From Rhodopseudomonas julia (lineage in GTDB: Bacteria > Pseudomonadota > Alphaproteobacteria > Rhizobiales > Afifellaceae): a stretch of 64,000 nucleotides of DNA. Positions within the stretch are counted from its first letter, which is position 1. Every line of letters starts with the position of its first letter. Shown piece after piece: positions 18,093 through 27,060 of the stretch. Under the pieces are notes generated by a model that had not been told where the DNA came from, did no database searches, and worked only from the letters and a program-made list of their open reading frames with translations. Position numbers and translations under genes: made by a program. The stretch spans positions 1,054,001-1,118,000 of the forward strand of contig NZ_JAUSUK010000002.1 of assembly GCF_030813515.1 (NCBI RefSeq). Reading direction: 5' to 3'.

Positions 18093-18242
18093 GGCTGATC
18101 GCGGCCACGCGTGTCCGCGGAGGAACAAGGTTTCCGCGGGCTCGCCACTTTTTGATGGTGAAGCATTGCCGATCCGGGCGCAGGGATCGTTGTCCAACCC
18201 TCGGGCGTTTTCTCCGATTGCGGCGGCCAGAGATTGTTCATT

Positions 18243-18989
18243 ATGCCTGCGAGCCTCGTTACGCTCAGTTTCTTCCGCTACCCGCGCAGGCAGGCGTGGG
18301 GGGCTTTTCTGCGCATGGGATTTCCGGGGGTGATCGACGGCCCGACACAGCGTTCCGGCCAATTGCGCTTGTTGGGTTGCGGAAGCGGCAGCGGCTTTTC
18401 AATTCTCCCGGACTTCACGCGCTACTGTCTCATGGGCGTTCCAGAGCGGCAGGAGGATTTGGCGGGGCTGCGCCACACCAAGCTTTACCGTAGCGTCGCT
18501 GGCCCGAGCATCGAACAGCTTCATTTTACCGTCCGTCCTGCGAGCGGACATGGCAGTTGGGACGGAGAGACGCTCTTCGATTATTCAGGACACGAGGTCG
18601 GGGAAGATCCGTTTGCGGTTCTGACCCTGGCGAGCGTCGCGCCGAAGCGTGTCCGATCCTTCTGGCGACAGGTTCCGCAGGTCGACCGTTCGCTCAGTCA
18701 GGCGGAGGGGTGCCTATGGCACGCCGGTTTCGGCTCCCATCCCTTGTTGCAGCTCGCGACCTTCAGCATATGGGAAAATATGGATGCCATGCGTGCCTTC
18801 GCCTATCGCGAAGGTCAGCATCCGAAGGCGATCAAGAAAGCGCGCGGCGAAGATTGGCTGCCGGAATCGCTTTTCGCCCGTTTCGAGATCGAGGCGATCG
18901 AAGGTGACGTGGATCGATATCCGGGGCTTGCGACGCTTGCCTCTTCAGATCGGATCCGGCAGCCCCAATCGCTCCCCATCGCATCCTAG
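18243..18989 (+). CDS. CrtA-like protein (spheroidene monooxygenase family)
   Basis: The 248-residue protein resembles CrtA, the oxygen-dependent enzyme that adds keto groups to acyclic carotenoids in purple bacteria. Matching features are VTLSFFRYPRRQAWGAFLRM at the N terminus, LLGCGSGSGFSILPDF, FWRQVPQVD and the C-terminal HAGFGSHPLLQLATFSIWEN with RARGEDW-like sequence (KKARGEDWLPESLFARFEIE). No other carotenoid or photosynthesis gene is in the window, so its true substrate is open; distant relatives are found in non-phototrophs. The start is uncertain: ATG 18243 is used, and no good ribosome site is visible. Confidence 0.72.
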   Translation: MPASLVTLSFFRYPRRQAWGAFLRMGFPGVIDGPTQRSGQLRLLGCGSGSGFSILPDFTRYCLMGVPERQEDLAGLRHTKLYRSVAGPSIEQLHFTVRPASGHGSWDGETLFDYSGHEVGEDPFAVLTLASVAPKRVRSFWRQVPQVDRSLSQAEGCLWHAGFGSHPLLQLATFSIWENMDAMRAFAYREGQHPKAIKKARGEDWLPESLFARFEIEAIEGDVDRYPGLATLASSDRIRQPQSLPIAS

Positions 18990-19134
18990 GCGTCGCCTCT
19001 GGGAAGCGTCGCCTCTGACAGGCGTTGCCGCGGCCATGCCTTTGCAAGTGGTTGCGCTGGCCCATCTATCGTCTCGAAGCAATTGGCTCCGCTTCGCTCA
19101 ACTTTGCGACGGAGCCCAGCACAGGAGCACTGAC

Positions 19135-19566
19135 ATGGCGATCACCAAACACGGTTCAGCAGTCTGGAAGGGCGGGATCAAGGACGGAAGCGGCACCATC
19201 TCCACGGAGACCGGGGCGCTTGATGCACATCCTTACGGGTTTGCGAGCCGCTTTGAAGGCGGCAAAGGCAGCAACCCCGAGGAGCTCATCGCGGCCGCGC
19301 ATGCTGCCTGCTTCTCCATGGCGCTTTCGCTGATGCTGACCCAGGAAGGGATGGCGCCGGAAGAGCTCGATACCTCCGCAGCCGTCACCATCGAGCAGCA
19401 GGGCGAGGGCTTCGCCATCACCTCCAGCCGTCTGACATTGAAGGCAAAAGTGCCTGGGATCGATGAGGCGAAATTCCAGGAGATTGCCGGCAAGGCCAAA
19501 GAGGGCTGCCCGGTATCAAAGCTCTTGAATGCCGAAGTCTCGCTTGAGGCTAGTCTCGTTGGTTGA
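19135..19566 (+). CDS. osmC: OsmC-type peroxiredoxin
   Basis: The 143-residue protein reduces organic hydroperoxides using two reactive cysteines. Both are present: Cys59 in AAAHAACFSMAL and Cys125 in KEGCPVSKLL. The opening MAITKHGSAVWKGGIKDGSG and SNPEELIAAAHAA match the OsmC subfamily rather than Ohr. The ATG at 19135 follows ACAGGAG. The gene stands alone, 145 bases after the CrtA-like gene and convergent with the next one. Confidence 0.95.
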   Translation: MAITKHGSAVWKGGIKDGSGTISTETGALDAHPYGFASRFEGGKGSNPEELIAAAHAACFSMALSLMLTQEGMAPEELDTSAAVTIEQQGEGFAITSSRLTLKAKVPGIDEAKFQEIAGKAKEGCPVSKLLNAEVSLEASLVG

Positions 19567-19638
19567 CCCGGGCGGATTGACCCTGGAGATCTGACGACGC
19601 CGCAGCCTCCGCCCCGAGGCAATGGCTGCGGCGCGTGC

Positions 19639-21279
19639 CTAAAAGCCGACCGCTTGACCGTCCTTGCGGTGGTCGCTGCCGGCCACATAGCCGTCGGCGA
19701 GGCGATGAATGAGCTGCGCACCGCCGAAGCTGAAATCCGCATCCGGCGCGACACGCTCGATCTGATGGCCCATTTTCTTTAGCTCTGCCGCGACCTCGGC
19801 GGAGATGCCCGTTTCGAGGGCGACACGACGCCCGGCGATAAAGCGCCAGCGCGGCGCGTCACTCGCCGCTTGCGGGTTCTGTCGCCAAAGCTGCGTGCGT
19901 AGGACCATCTGAAGGTGGCCCTGCGCCTGCATCGCGCCGCCCATAACGCCAAAGCTCATGAGAGGGCCTCCTCCTCGCATGAGGAAACCCGGAATGATCG
20001 TATGGAAGGGGCGCTTGCCGCCTGCAACCTCGTTCGGGTGACCCGGGGCGAGGACGAAGCCGGAGCCCCGGTTTTGCAGATGGATGCCAGTCTCCGGCAC
20101 CACTATGCCGGAACCGAAGCCCGCGTAATTTGACTGAATGAAGGAAACCATCCGACCGGCAGCATCGGCGGCGGTGACATAGACCGTTCCGCCCCGCCTC
20201 GGTGCGCCGGCGATTGCGTCGGCGGCCCGATCGCGATCGACCAGTGCGGCGCGGGAATCGAGGTAATCGCCGTTGAGAAGAATGTCGGGCGAGATCTCCA
20301 TATTGGCAGGGTCGCCGACGAAACGATGCGCGTCGGCGAGCGCGAGCTTCATCGCCTCGATTTCAAGATGGAGGGTCTCGGCACTATCGGGATCGAGATT
20401 TTCAAGCTTGAGCCGATCCAGAATGCCGAGCGCGATCAGCGCGGCGATGCCTTGTCCGTTTGGCGGGATCTCGTGGAGTTCGGTCCCGCGGAACGGCTGG
20501 CTGATCGTCCCGCACCAATCGCAGGCATGGGCGGCGAGATCCTCTTCGTCGAGAACGGCATCATGTTGTCGAGCGAAATCCGCGATCTTGCGGGCGAGCT
20601 CGCCGCGATAGAAATCTTCGCCACGACTGTCGGCGATTTTTCTGAGCGATCGGGCGAGGTGCGGATTGCGATAGATTTCGCCGGACCTGGGAACTCGGTC
20701 TTCGATGAGGAAGTGGGGAGCGAAGCCGGGTTCGTGACGCAATCTGTCGGCGCCTCGCGACCATTGCAGCGCAATCGACGGCGATACCGCAAACCCCTCT
20801 TCGGCATAGGCGATCGCGGGCTCGAAGAGGGCCGTAAAGGGAAGGGCGCCAAAGCGCTCCGACAGAGCGGCCCAGCCCGAGATCGCCCCTGGAACGGTGA
20901 CGCTTTCCCAACCTTGCTGCGGCATTTCGGAAAGTCCGCGGAAGCGCTCCGACGACCAGGCGCGTGGCGAGCGCCCGGAGGCGTTGAGGCCATGGAGCTC
21001 GTTCCCGTCCCAGACGATGGCAAAAGCGTCGGAGCCGAGACCGTTGCCCGTCGGTTCGACCACCGTCAATGTGATCGCTGCCGCAAGTGCTGCATCGATC
21101 GCGTTTCCGCCGGCAAGGAGCATACGCAGGCCGGCCTGCGCGGCCAGTGGCTGCGAGGTCGAGACAATGTTGCGCGCCATAATCGGGGTGCGCACGCTGA
21201 CATAGGGATTGTCGTAAGAAAGGGCCGAGATGGTCGTTCTCCACGGCAGGGAAGCGGCGGGCGCTCGCAAAACTGACAA
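19639..21279 (-). CDS. Gamma-glutamyltransferase-family Ntn-hydrolase (YwrD/HpxW type)
   Basis: This is a proenzyme of about 546 residues that cuts itself before a catalytic Thr. The likely nucleophile is Thr365 in RRGGTVYVTAADAAG. Downstream are SFIQSNYAGFGSGIV, GGKRPFHTIIPG and MSFGVMGGAMQAQGH. The N-terminal SYDNPYVSVRTPIMARNIV and VEPTGNGLGSDAF match YwrD/HpxW-like proteins, some of which are oxamate amidohydrolases rather than true glutathione hydrolases. No signal peptide is seen, so it is probably cytoplasmic. The start is unclear because no ATG exists before the homology; TTG 21279 is chosen since AGGAAG stands nine bases before it, with TTG 21315 as alternative. Confidence 0.85.
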   Translation of the reverse strand: MSVLRAPAASLPWRTTISALSYDNPYVSVRTPIMARNIVSTSQPLAAQAGLRMLLAGGNAIDAALAAAITLTVVEPTGNGLGSDAFAIVWDGNELHGLNASGRSPRAWSSERFRGLSEMPQQGWESVTVPGAISGWAALSERFGALPFTALFEPAIAYAEEGFAVSPSIALQWSRGADRLRHEPGFAPHFLIEDRVPRSGEIYRNPHLARSLRKIADSRGEDFYRGELARKIADFARQHDAVLDEEDLAAHACDWCGTISQPFRGTELHEIPPNGQGIAALIALGILDRLKLENLDPDSAETLHLEIEAMKLALADAHRFVGDPANMEISPDILLNGDYLDSRAALVDRDRAADAIAGAPRRGGTVYVTAADAAGRMVSFIQSNYAGFGSGIVVPETGIHLQNRGSGFVLAPGHPNEVAGGKRPFHTIIPGFLMRGGGPLMSFGVMGGAMQAQGHLQMVLRTQLWRQNPQAASDAPRWRFIAGRRVALETGISAEVAAELKKMGHQIERVAPDADFSFGGAQLIHRLADGYVAGSDHRKDGQAVGF

Positions 21280-21557
21280 TCTCGCGAGCTTCCTACAGCG
21301 ACCACGGATCGGCAAGTCGGCCCCCGAGATTCTCGCTTTGCTGTCGGTATCCGAGATGGTGGACAGGAAACTCCATGCTCTGAGGAAGCGTTTGCTGGCA
21401 GACGGGACTTTTCGCGGCCCCGCCCAGATCCTATAGAGACGGGAACTGATCCTGCCGCGATGGCATGGAATTCGTCGGTATTCCTGCTAGTCTTCCCTCG
21501 AAGCGAGGCTGGAATCGGTGCGGAAGGTTTCGGCAAGGCAAAGGACGGCAGAGACGT

Positions 21558-21863
21558 ATGCAGGCGCGCATCTACAAACCGGCTCGCACGGCGATGAGTT
21601 CGGGCCAGGCCAAGACGCACGAATGGATCTTGGAATTCGAGCCGGAAACACCGCGCTCGATCGAGCCCTTGATGGGCTATACCGCCTCAAGTGACATGCG
21701 CTCGCAGGTGCGTTTGCGTTTCCCCTCCAAGGAGGAGGCCGTGGCCTATGCGCAGCGCAACAAAATCGTCTACCGCGTCTATGAGCCGAAGGAAAAGAAG
21801 CGGGCGACGATCTCCTATTCCGACAATTTCAAATTCAATCGGCAGGTGCCGTGGACCCATTAG
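21558..21863 (+). CDS. NDUFS4-type NADH dehydrogenase accessory subunit
   Basis: The 101-residue protein is an ETC complex I subunit of the conserved-region family, homologous to mitochondrial NDUFS4 (18 kDa subunit). It begins MQARIYKPARTAMSSGQAK and shows WILEFEPETPRSIEPLMGYT, then SKEEAVAYAQRNKIVYRVYE and the ending FNRQVPWTH. This accessory subunit helps assemble the NADH-oxidising module and is typical of alphaproteobacteria. It stands alone, immediately upstream of tRNA-Arg, a common neighbourhood in this class. Confidence 0.93.
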   Translation: MQARIYKPARTAMSSGQAKTHEWILEFEPETPRSIEPLMGYTASSDMRSQVRLRFPSKEEAVAYAQRNKIVYRVYEPKEKKRATISYSDNFKFNRQVPWTH

Positions 21864-21882
21864 GCGCGGTTTTGCGCCTTCC

Positions 21883-21958
21883 GGCCCCGTAGCTCAGTGG
21901 ATAGAGCACCGGCCTTCTAAGCCGATGGTCGCAGGTTCGAATCCTGCCGGGGTCGCCA
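21883..21958 (+). tRNA. tRNA-Arg (TCT anticodon)
   Basis: The 76-base sequence folds as a standard cloverleaf. The acceptor GGCCCCG pairs with CGGGGTC with one G-T pair, the D-loop region is TAGCTCAGTGGATAGAGCA, the anticodon loop CTTCTAA gives TCT, and the T-arm is GCAGGTTCGAATCCTGC. CCA is encoded in the DNA. It decodes AGA codons, which are rare in such a GC-rich genome. Confidence 0.97.
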
Positions 21959-22029
21959 TTGATATTTTAGATCACGAAATGTCTCTAACCTGCTGATGTG
22001 GCGTAGTTATCGATCTCGTCAGCGCGAGG

Positions 22030-23304
22030 CTATAGAGCAAGAATCGCCCGGAAATCGTTGACGTTCGTCAGCGTCGGGCCGCTGATGACGAGATCGCCGA
22101 GGGCTTCGAAGAAGCCGTAGGCGTCGTTGCGCGCCAGGGCGGCGTGCGGGTCGAGGCCCAGGTTTCTGGCACGTGCCAGCGTATCAGGCGCACAAAGCGC
22201 ACCGGCATTGTCTTCGGAACCATCGATCCCGTCCGTGTCGCAGGCGAGCGCATAGATCCCCTCTGCGGAATCGAGCGCGATCGCGAGCCCCAAAAGGTAT
22301 TCCACATTGCGGCCGCCGCGCCCGTCGCCGCGCAGGGTGACGGTCGTCTCTCCACCCGAAAGAAGCACGAAGGGCCGCTCCAACTCGCCCCTGGCAAGCT
22401 TGATGCGGGCGAGGCGACCATGCTCGGCGCCGAGTTGCCGGGCTTCGCCTTCAAGGTCGTCTCCAAGAATGAGTGGCGTAACGCCACAATCGCGGGCGAT
22501 CTTTGCCGCCTCCTCCAAGGAACGTTGCGGCGCTGCGACGAGGCGGAAGGCGCTACGGGAAAGACGCAGGGCACCCGGTTTTGGCGTTTCGGCCTGCGGG
22601 CGTGCAAGCCACGCCTCGGCCGCGGCGGGGAGCTCGATGCGGAAACGGGCAAGGACATTGCGTGCATCGGCGAGCGATGTCGGATCGGCGACCGTCGGTC
22701 CAGAAGCAATTGCCGCGGGGTCGTCGCCGGGAACATCCGAGATGGCGAGGGTCAAAACCGGAGCGGGCCAGGCCGCGGCCCCCAGGCGACCGCCTTTGAC
22801 GGCGGAGAGATGCTTGCGCACGCAGTTCATGGCGCCGATCGGGGCACCGGAGGTGAGGAGTGCCCGATTGATCGCCTGCTTGTCGGCAAGGGTCAGGCCG
22901 TCCGCCGGAGCACTCAACAAGGCCGAACCGCCTCCCGAGATCAGGGCGATGACGAGATCGTCCTCGGTGAGATCACGGAGAAGATCGAGCATGCGTTTTG
23001 CAGCGTTTTCACCTGCGGCGTCCGGGACCGGATGGGCGGCTTCCACGATCTCGATCGATCGGCACGGCACCGCATGGCCGTAGCGTGTCACCACCAGGCC
23101 TTCGAGAGGCCCGTCCCAATTGTCTTCCAGGGCTTGCGCCATGGCCGCCGAAGCCTTTCCGGCCCCGATGACGATGGTGCGGCCGGTAGGCGGCGAGGGC
23201 AGGTGGGGCGGCAGGCAGGTCACCGGGTCGGCAGCCCGAACTGCCGCGGCAAAAAGCATTCGCAGGAAAGCCTTTGGCTGGGAAAGATTGGGAGCGCTCA
23301 ACAT
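22030..23304 (-). CDS. ttuD: Glycerate 2-kinase (TtuD/GckA type, MOFRL domain)
   Basis: The 424-residue enzyme phosphorylates D-glycerate to 2-phosphoglycerate; older annotations call it hydroxypyruvate reductase. Motifs are IVIGAGKASAAMA near residue 45, SGGGSALL, the conserved MNCVRKHLSAVKGGRL, SDVPGDDP and the C-terminal MOFRL domain with LSGGETTV, GRGGRNVEY and DTDGIDGSEDNAGA. The ATG at 23304 is used; a GTG at 23340 would add 12 residues, and neither has a clear ribosome site. It stands alone between tRNA-Arg and the divergent envelope operon. Confidence 0.93.
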   Translation of the reverse strand: MLSAPNLSQPKAFLRMLFAAAVRAADPVTCLPPHLPSPPTGRTIVIGAGKASAAMAQALEDNWDGPLEGLVVTRYGHAVPCRSIEIVEAAHPVPDAAGENAAKRMLDLLRDLTEDDLVIALISGGGSALLSAPADGLTLADKQAINRALLTSGAPIGAMNCVRKHLSAVKGGRLGAAAWPAPVLTLAISDVPGDDPAAIASGPTVADPTSLADARNVLARFRIELPAAAEAWLARPQAETPKPGALRLSRSAFRLVAAPQRSLEEAAKIARDCGVTPLILGDDLEGEARQLGAEHGRLARIKLARGELERPFVLLSGGETTVTLRGDGRGGRNVEYLLGLAIALDSAEGIYALACDTDGIDGSEDNAGALCAPDTLARARNLGLDPHAALARNDAYGFFEALGDLVISGPTLTNVNDFRAILAL

Positions 23305-23415
23305 CGAGATCGCATCGTCGCTGGCCCTTGTCTTTAGCACTGCCGCGCGCGGCGCTTGCGTGCCGGCTCTTGCCGGCTTAGCACCAGCCGCGAATGTTCA
23401 AAAGGCGAGACTTCG

Positions 23416-25140
23416 ATGTCTGAGGCTCCGTTGGATGCGCGACGCTCGCGGCTTATCGGCTGGCCAAGCCGCTTTGCGCCCCTTGCGGGACTGATCACGA
23501 TCCTCGTCGCGATCATCCTGTTCTTGCCCGGCCTGACGGCGCTGCCACCGATCGATCGGGACGAGGCGCGGTTCGTCCAGGCGACGAAGCAGATGCATGA
23601 AAGCGGCGATTTCGTCGACATCCATTTCCAGTCGGAACCGCGCTACAAGAAGCCGGTCGGCATCTATTGGCTGCAGGCGGCTGCAACCGCGCCTTTCGGT
23701 GGAGCCGAGGCGCCGATCTGGGCCTACAGGATTCCGTCGGCTGTCGGCGCCGTGCTCGCCGTTCTTGCCACCTATCTTGCCGGGCTGTCGTTGTTCGGCC
23801 GGCGCGCGGCCTTCATCGGCTCGCTGCTCATGTCCGCCACGATCCTTCTTGGTGTCGAGGCGCGGCTCGCCAAGACCGATGCGGTGCTGCTGGCGCTCAC
23901 CGTTGTCGCGCAGGCGATCATGGCGCGTGCCTGGATGGGCGGGCGCGGCGAGACAGAAGAAAGTGTCGGACTATCGGCTCCGCCTTCGCGCGAGCCACTT
24001 TCCTGGCCGCTCGCGCTCGGATTCTGGATTGCGCTTGGCGTCGGGATCCTGGTCAAGGGCCCGGTCATCGTCATGGTTTGCGGCCTGACGCTGATTTCGT
24101 TGATGATCGGCTCGCGCTCGTTCGTCCCGCTCTTGCGGCTGAGGCCATTGCCCGGGCTCGTCGCGATGCTCATCGTGACGCTCCCCTGGTTCGTGGCGAT
24201 TACGCTCCTCTCCGACGGCGCCTTTTTCGGGGATTCGCTGGGGCATGATTTGATGGCCAAGGTGGCAAGCGGGCAGGAGAGCCACGGCGCGCCTCCGGGA
24301 ACCTATCTCGGACTTTTCTTCGCGACTGCCTGGCCTCTCACCCCCTTCGCGCTGCTTGCTCTGCCCATGATGATCCGGCAGTGGCGTCACCCTGACATCT
24401 TCTTCTGCCTGGTCTGGATCGTGCCGGCGTGGCTCGTCTTCGAGGCCGTGCCGACCAAGCTTCCCCACTACGTCTTGCCGCTTTATCCCGCTTTCGCGCT
24501 CCTTGCCGGTGCCGCGATCGCCCGGGGGGCGGTGCTCAGCCGGACCTCGCTGCGGATCATCATCGGGCTGTTGGCAGCGGCCGTTCCGGTCTTCGTCGCC
24601 ATCGGCATCGTGGTCCTGCCGCTCTATCTGGAGAAACGCCTTCCCGCCGGGGCGGATGTCGCCGCAGTGGCTGCTGCAGTCATGGGGCTTCTCGCCGCGC
24701 GAGCGTTGATGAGGGGGCACGACGAGAGGGCCGTGGCCGCCTCGATCCTCTCCGCTGCACTCCTTTATGTCGGTGCTTTCCAGCTTGCCTTTCCGGGTCT
24801 CGATGCAATTCGCGTCTCGGAACGAGCCGTCGCTGAAGCCGACGACGTTTCTTCCTGCCCCGATCCGGAGCTGGCGGCTACGGGCTACACCGAACCGAGC
24901 CTCGTCTTCTTTGGGGGCACGGATGTCGTTCTCGGCTCCCCGGAAGAGGTTGCGGCATTCCTGCAGAAACCCGGATGTCGCATCGGTCTGGTGGAGGCGC
25001 GGCGGGACGCTGAGTTTCACGCATCGGCCGCCGAGACCGGGCTGAAGGTCGTGCGCCGTGGCGAGGTTTCCGGCTACAATTATTCGCGCGGGCGGCCCGT
25101 GACGGTCGGCATCTACGAGACGGCTCCGGCTGCCCAATGA
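23416..25140 (+). CDS. ArnT/PMT-family membrane glycosyltransferase
   Basis: The 574-residue protein has about a dozen membrane helices and the PMT_2 layout. The acidic pair after the first helix is in LPPIDRDEARFVQATKQM, and the next periplasmic loop has YKKPVGIYWLQAAA. These enzymes take a sugar from a polyprenyl-phosphate donor and attach it to lipid A or another envelope acceptor. A GT2 donor synthase follows two genes downstream, supporting that role. The sugar could be galacturonic acid as in rhizobial RgtA-D, aminoarabinose or mannose; this cannot be read directly. The ATG at 23416 begins where homology starts. It overlaps the PAP2 gene by four bases. Confidence 0.87.
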   Translation: MSEAPLDARRSRLIGWPSRFAPLAGLITILVAIILFLPGLTALPPIDRDEARFVQATKQMHESGDFVDIHFQSEPRYKKPVGIYWLQAAATAPFGGAEAPIWAYRIPSAVGAVLAVLATYLAGLSLFGRRAAFIGSLLMSATILLGVEARLAKTDAVLLALTVVAQAIMARAWMGGRGETEESVGLSAPPSREPLSWPLALGFWIALGVGILVKGPVIVMVCGLTLISLMIGSRSFVPLLRLRPLPGLVAMLIVTLPWFVAITLLSDGAFFGDSLGHDLMAKVASGQESHGAPPGTYLGLFFATAWPLTPFALLALPMMIRQWRHPDIFFCLVWIVPAWLVFEAVPTKLPHYVLPLYPAFALLAGAAIARGAVLSRTSLRIIIGLLAAAVPVFVAIGIVVLPLYLEKRLPAGADVAAVAAAVMGLLAARALMRGHDERAVAASILSAALLYVGAFQLAFPGLDAIRVSERAVAEADDVSSCPDPELAATGYTEPSLVFFGGTDVVLGSPEEVAAFLQKPGCRIGLVEARRDAEFHASAAETGLKVVRRGEVSGYNYSRGRPVTVGIYETAPAAQ

Positions 25141-25958
25141 GTGATTTCAAGGACCGCTGGAGCCATTCCGCGCGGCAGCATCTCGTGCGTGGACGCGAAC
25201 GAGCGCTCGCCTTTTCGCGTCTTCTGAACGATAGGCAGCGCGATCGCCGTCATCCGCCATATCGTCCGACCCCGATCGGTTTTCTCAACGGCTTTGTCCT
25301 GGTCGGGAGCCTGCTCGTCATTCTTTTTATTCTGGCAGACCCCTATCTGACGTTGTTTCAGGCGACGATGCAGCCAGAGGTGCGCGACGTCCTCGAATTC
25401 GTGACCGACATCGGCAAGTCCGACTGGATGCTGATCGCCACCGGCGGGTTTCTCATCTACCAGATTTTTCGGGATATCTCGGTGCATGGGATCAGGCGGC
25501 GAGCCGCTGTCGTGCGGGCGTCTGCGACGGCCACCTATCTCTTCGTCTCCGTGCTGGCGGCCGGTCTCATCGTCGTCGTCCTGAAATATGTGATCGGGCG
25601 GGCGCGGCCGAAGCTTTTCGACACGGAAGGTCTCGCCGCGTTTCATCCGTTTTCGTTCGATCCAAGCTGGGCGAGTTTCCCGTCTGGGCATGCGACGAAT
25701 GTCGCCGCACTTGGCGTCGCGCTCGCATTGCTGTTTCCGAAAGCGCGAATCGTCATCCTGACCGGAGCCTTCTGGATCGCCGTCAGCCGTCTTGCGACGC
25801 GTTCCCATTATCCGACCGATGTGGTCGCCGGGTTTCTTCTCGGTGGAGCGGTGGCCTGGCTCACCGCACGATTTTTCGCAGAACGCCGTCTCGTCTTTCG
25901 CCTGGACGAGGCTGGCCGCATTGAAAGGCGCCATGTGCACCAGAAAGGCACGTCATGA
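25137..25958 (+). CDS. PAP2-family membrane phosphatase
   Basis: The 273-residue protein has about five membrane helices and the three phosphatase motifs: KYVIGRARPKLFD, SFPSGHATN, and SRLATRSHYPTDVVAGFLLG. Members remove phosphate from lipid A (LpxE, LpxF) or from undecaprenyl pyrophosphate. Here it lies between a sugar transferase and the GT2 that probably makes its donor, with four-base overlaps at both ends. Either lipid A dephosphorylation before sugar addition or recycling of the polyprenyl carrier would fit. Confidence 0.9.
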   Translation: MSDFKDRWSHSARQHLVRGRERALAFSRLLNDRQRDRRHPPYRPTPIGFLNGFVLVGSLLVILFILADPYLTLFQATMQPEVRDVLEFVTDIGKSDWMLIATGGFLIYQIFRDISVHGIRRRAAVVRASATATYLFVSVLAAGLIVVVLKYVIGRARPKLFDTEGLAAFHPFSFDPSWASFPSGHATNVAALGVALALLFPKARIVILTGAFWIAVSRLATRSHYPTDVVAGFLLGGAVAWLTARFFAERRLVFRLDEAGRIERRHVHQKGTS

Positions 25959-26698
25959 CTTCGCCTCTCTCCCCGGAAGTCTCTGTCATCGTCCCGTGTA
26001 AGGACGAGGCGGGCAATATCGGGTTTCTGATCGACGAAATCGCAACGGCGCTTTCCGGGCGTCCTTTCGAGATCCTCGTCGTCGATGACGGGTCGCGTGA
26101 CGGGACCGGTGAAGCCGTCCGCGCAAGCGCACGCCAGCACCCGCAGGTGCGTCTGTTGCGGCATGAGACGAGCGCCGGCCAAAGCGCCGCGATCCGCAGC
26201 GCTCTCGAAGCGGCAAAAGGGGATGCCGTCGTCACCATCGACGGAGATGGGCAGAACGACCCCGCTTATATTCCGGCGCTTCTCGATGCGCTCTCAGCCG
26301 GTGGCGATCAGGTTGGCCTTGCAGCCGGGCAACGTGTCGGGCGCAAGGCAAGCTTTGCCAAACGCTACGGGTCGCGTATCGCCAACCGGGTGCGGCGGGC
26401 ATTGCTTGACGACCAGGTGCGGGATACCGGCTGCGGCCTCAAGGCCGTTCGCCGCACGCTGTTCTTGCGACTGCCTTATTTTGATGGTTGGCACCGCTTT
26501 TTGCCGGCACTGGTGAGACGCGAAGGCTACGAAATCGCACTCGTCGATGTGGCGGACAGGGAACGGCGGCACGGCACCTCCAAATATGGCATCTTCGATC
26601 GCCTCTGGGTCGGTATTGCCGATCTTTTCGGGGTGTGGTGGTTGGCCAGCCGGCGCAAGGTGCGTCCGCAGCTGAGCGAGGAGAAACTGGATGAGTGA
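25955..26698 (+). CDS. GT2 polyprenyl-phosphate sugar transferase (Dpm1/ArnC/RgtE-like)
   Basis: The 247-residue enzyme shows the family 2 glycosyltransferase pattern: VSVIVPCKDEAGNIGFLIDE, then ILVVDDGSRDGTGE, VTIDGDGQNDPA with the catalytic metal-binding DGD-like motif, and VRDTGCGLKAVRR. It lacks the long C-terminal membrane domain of GtrB-type enzymes. The probable reaction is transfer of a sugar from a nucleotide sugar to polyprenyl phosphate on the cytoplasmic face, making the donor for the ArnT-like transferase two genes upstream. The HGTSKYG motif near residue 207 is typical. It overlaps neighbours by four and eight bases. Confidence 0.9.
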   Translation: MTSPLSPEVSVIVPCKDEAGNIGFLIDEIATALSGRPFEILVVDDGSRDGTGEAVRASARQHPQVRLLRHETSAGQSAAIRSALEAAKGDAVVTIDGDGQNDPAYIPALLDALSAGGDQVGLAAGQRVGRKASFAKRYGSRIANRVRRALLDDQVRDTGCGLKAVRRTLFLRLPYFDGWHRFLPALVRREGYEIALVDVADRERRHGTSKYGIFDRLWVGIADLFGVWWLASRRKVRPQLSEEKLDE

Positions 26699-27011
26699 GG
26701 TGTGGAACTGGATCCACGAGGTCTTTGTCGAGCAGTTCAGTCTGTGGATCGCGCTCGGCTTCGTCGCCCAGTTCATGTTCATGATGCGCTTCGTCATCCA
26801 ATGGCTGGCGAGCGAAAGGGCAGGGAGGTCCGTCGTTCCCGTCGCCTTCTGGTTCTTCTCAGTCTTTGGCGGGTTCCTGCTCTTTATCTATGCGCTGCAT
26901 CGGCAAGACCCCGTCTTCATCCTCGGTCAGGGGCTCGGCCTTTTCATCTATTTCCGCAACTTGTGGCTGATTTTTCGCGAAGAGAAATCACCCATGAACA
27001 GTGCCGGCTGA
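26691..27011 (+). CDS. Small membrane protein, lipid-A-disaccharide synthase N-terminal-like (LAB_N)
   Basis: The 106-residue protein has three hydrophobic segments and the LAB_N pattern: WIALGFVAQFMFMMRFVIQW, SERAGRSVVPVAFWFFSVFG, and GQGLGLFIYFRNLWLIFR. This domain occurs alone in many alphaproteobacteria, next to genes for lipid carrier glycosylation. A role in flipping or handling polyprenyl-linked sugars has been suggested by such context but is not shown here. Its start overlaps the end of the GT2 gene by eight bases, so it is the last gene of this operon. Confidence 0.87.
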   Translation: MSEVWNWIHEVFVEQFSLWIALGFVAQFMFMMRFVIQWLASERAGRSVVPVAFWFFSVFGGFLLFIYALHRQDPVFILGQGLGLFIYFRNLWLIFREEKSPMNSAG

Positions 27012-27060
27012 GACGCTCTCAGCCGGCCTGCCATTCACTCGTTCCGTGGCCTGAGATCGA

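Noticed and set aside
23971-25137. Minus-strand frame of 388 codons opposite the ArnT-like gene
   Set aside because: Same shadow effect in GC-rich DNA; no domain and no ribosome site.
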